NCBI GenBank assembly: GCA_021805445.1
Contig: JAJZFH010000049.1
Span: 1-64,000, forward strand
Reading direction: 5' to 3'
Origin: Pseudomonadota bacterium
Lineage (GTDB): Bacteria > Pseudomonadota > Gammaproteobacteria > Burkholderiales > Ferrovaceae
Length of the DNA stretch: 64,000 nucleotides
Positions 62,317 to 64,000 of the stretch are shown one piece after another (the first letter of the stretch is position 1; every line of letters begins with the position of its first letter). Under the pieces are notes generated by a model. The model was not told the origin of the DNA and ran no database searches. It saw only the letters and a program-made list of their open reading frames with translations. The translations under genes were made by a program, and so were the position numbers.

Positions 62317-62931
62317 TTATTTATGACAGAGCCAGCAATCGTTGGGACCATGACTGGTCACCGTGCTCCCCGCCTTTTCCAAATGATCTTTTTGGTGACA
62401 ACTGACACACCAGCCCATGGACAACGCCTTGACCCGGCGCGCGGTCGTCATGGAAGCGATATCCCCATGACAGTACCCACAGGTTTCGCGAATGGGTCGT
62501 TTTTCCTGGAAGTAAAAACGTTGAATATGGCGCTCATGGTTGAAACGAACGAAATCCGGCAAGTCATGCACTTTTTTCCAGGGAATGGGCTGTTTGTTTT
62601 CCCAATATTCAAACAATTTCTTGATCCGCGGACGATCCTTGACGCCTTCGATCAAATTGTGGCACCCCATGCATTTGTCGAGACGGGGAATCCCGGACAC
62701 GTTGCTGCGGCGCGCATAGGTATGGCAGTACATGCAGTTGATCTGCATGCGACCGGCATGGGTATTATGCGGAAACTCGATGGGTTGCTCCACCACCGGG
62801 CCCAGCGCATCGTACCCATCACTGGTTTGCGAACCGATGGGCCCCCCCTGAACGAAAGGCTCCGCAAAGACCTGCGCACTCCCGATCCAGAACAGCATGA
62901 TCCAGAGAAAAATTCTTTTTCCGTAATTCAT
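62317..62931 (-). CDS. actA: Alternative complex III pentahaem cytochrome c, ActA
   Basis: This 204-aa exported cytochrome has a signal peptide (1-23, ending VFAEP) and five haem motifs: CMYCH, CMGCH, CGYCH, CVSCH and CWLCH, the normal ActA count. It starts the ACIII operon, the quinol:cytochrome c (or electron acceptor) oxidoreductase that replaces bc1. GGCAGGATT lies near the start. Confidence 0.94.
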   Translation of the reverse strand: MNYGKRIFLWIMLFWIGSAQVFAEPFVQGGPIGSQTSDGYDALGPVVEQPIEFPHNTHAGRMQINCMYCHTYARRSNVSGIPRLDKCMGCHNLIEGVKDRPRIKKLFEYWENKQPIPWKKVHDLPDFVRFNHERHIQRFYFQEKRPIRETCGYCHGDIASMTTARRVKALSMGWCVSCHQKDHLEKAGSTVTSHGPNDCWLCHK

Positions 62932-63174
62932 TCAATAATCCTGCCCAGAAAAAACTCACCCGCGACATCGCCCCAACTGACGAAGGTCTTGACGGTCGAT
63001 CCCTTATTGACATCCACGCACCCACCTGAAACCCAGAAACGACACCCTCCACCGTCACGGCATGCAGAGGAATGCGGAAATGGGCAAGAGTCGGTACGCA
63101 CACGCATCCCGAACCAGAATCAAAGGGTCAAGAAAATACGCTCTTCCCCCAAAAATTCGGATCGAAAACAGAAA
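62932..63174 (-). promoter_or_regulatory. Upstream region of the ACIII operon, no clear promoter seen
   Basis: The bases between actA and the HiPIP terminator must hold the ACIII promoter. I see a TTGACC at 63138-63133 (minus) without a matching -10, and a TTATTGA stretch close to the ATG. No FNR, NarL or LysR box was recognised. Confidence 0.3.
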
Positions 63175-63201
63175 CGAAAAGGTGCCTTTGGCACCTTTTC
63201 G
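63175..63201 (-). terminator. Rho-independent terminator of the HiPIP gene
   Basis: CGAAAAGGTGCC / GGCACCTTTTCG form a perfect 12-bp stem (63175-63186 with 63190-63201, 3-nt loop), followed on the minus strand by TTTCTGTTTTCG. It lies 23 bases after the HiPIP stop and separates it from the ACIII operon. Confidence 0.8.
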
Positions 63202-63223
63202 AATACGACTTGGAACTATTGAG

Positions 63224-63529
63224 TTATTTGGGTTTTGCGACGAAGCCGTTGCAATAACAGGTCGGGCAAATTTCATCGTCCCCGGGGTAGAGTTTACACC
63301 CGTGCACGGCACCTGGATCGGTTGGCTTGTCTTTGTTGGGGATGAAGTTCATGCAGCGGTTACACTCCTTTTCCCCGTTGGGATGGTCCTGGAAATGCAA
63401 GGCTGTCCGCACAGCGGTGTTCTTCTTTGCGAAGGCCGAAGTGGTAAAGCCAGCCATCGGCGCTGCCACGATAGCGATGGTGCCCATCTTGAGCAACTGA
63501 CGACGTGAGTGTTTGATACCATTTTCCAT
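63224..63529 (-). CDS. High-potential iron-sulfur protein with two extra cysteines
   Basis: This 101-aa protein has a twin-arginine signal (SRRQLLKMG) to about residue 35, then a small HiPIP domain: CNRCMNF (C56, C59), HGCKLYPGDDEICPTCYCNGF (C78, C88, C91, C93). HiPIPs use four cysteines in a C-x2-C-x(16-18)-C-x(12-13)-C pattern; here C91 or C93 is the fourth ligand and two cysteines are additional. HiPIPs carry electrons in the periplasm, often in iron oxidisers. Adjacent to ACIII, it may be its acceptor. Confidence 0.85.
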   Translation of the reverse strand: MENGIKHSRRQLLKMGTIAIVAAPMAGFTTSAFAKKNTAVRTALHFQDHPNGEKECNRCMNFIPNKDKPTDPGAVHGCKLYPGDDEICPTCYCNGFVAKPK

Positions 63530-63964
63530 GTTGTAACCCCTCCAGATCGATTGAATAGTTTTAGGTTATTAGGACCAACGTTAAAGCATATTTTATTTAT
63601 GTGTGTGAAACGACAGAACTCATGGCCGAAAGAAAATCCGCTTCTTCGACTGACCATATGCGTAGCGTAGCGCCCCTGAAACCGACTGTCAAGTGGGTCT
63701 ATTCTTTCACCTTTTTCGGTCCTGCCCACGGCTTCGACGAGGATGCCTAAAAAATCAGTTGCGAAGCCGGTTTTGCCCATGATATAGTCCGCTACGATGC
63801 CACATGGAAAGGCTAGCCAGCGCGAAATTTTGCGGTGAAACCAGCGAACCATGCGGCGTTTGGGAATCTTTGTAGCCCGTTCAATTAAAAAAGCAGTACG
63901 GGTTCATGGAACAGTGGGTCCTGTCTACTGTCCTGTCATTCAATGTCATTCTGGAGGGGGGTAA
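63530..63964. other. Intergenic region between HiPIP and right-edge gene, partly unexplained
   Basis: These 435 bases must contain the HiPIP promoter (minus) and the promoter of the gene at 63965 (plus). An AT-rich stretch at 63580-63600 is the best promoter candidate for HiPIP. A minus-strand frame open across 63640-63852 begins MVRWFHRKISRWLAFPCGI. It runs on into the HiPIP gene in another frame, so if it is coding it is a remnant or a wrong frame. No repeat, tRNA or riboswitch was recognised. Confidence 0.3.
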
Positions 63965-64000
63965 ATGCGTAAGTCATTCACTAAGATCACATCCGGGCTG
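63965..64000 (+). CDS. Start of an exported-protein gene, truncated by the right edge
   Basis: ATG 63965 follows a very strong ribosome site (GGAGGGGGG, 4 bases away), and the frame stays open to the end of the window (MRKSFTKITSGL). The basic N-terminus turning hydrophobic looks like the start of a signal peptide. The product cannot be told from 12 residues. Confidence 0.5.
   Translation, partial: MRKSFTKITSGL

Noticed and set aside
1-64000. CRISPR arrays, insertion sequences, tRNA or rRNA genes, prophage
   Set aside because: No regularly spaced repeats, transposase motifs, tRNA cloverleaf or rRNA segments were seen on either strand; only the small open frame near 63640-63852 remains unexplained.

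Overview
This window looks like part of the chromosome of an autotrophic, aerobic-to-microaerobic proteobacterium. Gene order is betaproteobacterial: dusB-fis-purH-purD, and polA near DUF2782-thrB-BPSS1780. The metabolism points to a Gallionella/Sideroxydans/Ferrovum-like iron or reduced-metal oxidiser: Calvin-cycle genes, a Cyc2-like cytochrome-porin, an alternative complex III (ACIII) in place of bc1, a HiPIP and a cbb3-like oxidase. The taxonomic placement is inference; no rRNA gene is present.

Left part (1-10 kb): a truncated Cyc2-like porin-cytochrome; a minus-strand Calvin operon fbp-prk-gph-fba-tkt closed by a terminator; a 28-aa membrane peptide behind a near-ideal FNR-type promoter; and a leuA-yihY unit preceded by a Leu-rich leader peptide whose predicted transcription start falls on its own ATG. 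10-25 kb: proS; a truncated hemoglobin and a ferredoxin-type reductase; a NarL-type palindrome in front of narX-narL and an EmrB/TolC/EmrA efflux set; then a NorD-like protein paired with a CcoG-like polyferredoxin. This stretch reads as an NO/nitrite-responsive region. 25-41 kb is mostly housekeeping: 5'-nucleotidase, GT39, livHMGF without a binding protein, hemF/polA, dusB-fis-purHD, tsaC, thrB.

41-63.5 kb is a respiratory region of roughly thirty genes. On the minus strand ACIII (actA-B1-B2-C-D-E-F) runs into an oxidase block (91-aa protein, 34-aa peptide, ccoN, ccoO, a haem-less CcoP-like protein, 36-aa peptide). The oxidase block has its own strong promoter and ends at a strong terminator. 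After a 75-aa membrane protein follows a tight ten-gene operon: CcoS-like, monohaem cytochrome c, several unknown membrane proteins, an FGE-fold protein without catalytic cysteines, a polyamine-synthase-like MFS fusion, CcoG, a CcoP-N-like protein and a lipoprotein. Facing it on the plus strand are a second FGE-fold protein, SCO1, a 42-aa membrane peptide and a four-helix fragment resembling heme-copper oxidase subunit I. Upstream of ACIII lies a HiPIP with two extra cysteines.

The best candidate for an undescribed system is this oxidase region. The normal dihaem CcoP is missing and seems to be replaced by a haem-less anchor plus a separate cytochrome, surrounded by micro-proteins and by a dedicated operon of unknown genes. 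The regulatory finds (leaderless-type leu leader, FNR-controlled micro-gene, NarL site) are smaller but concrete.
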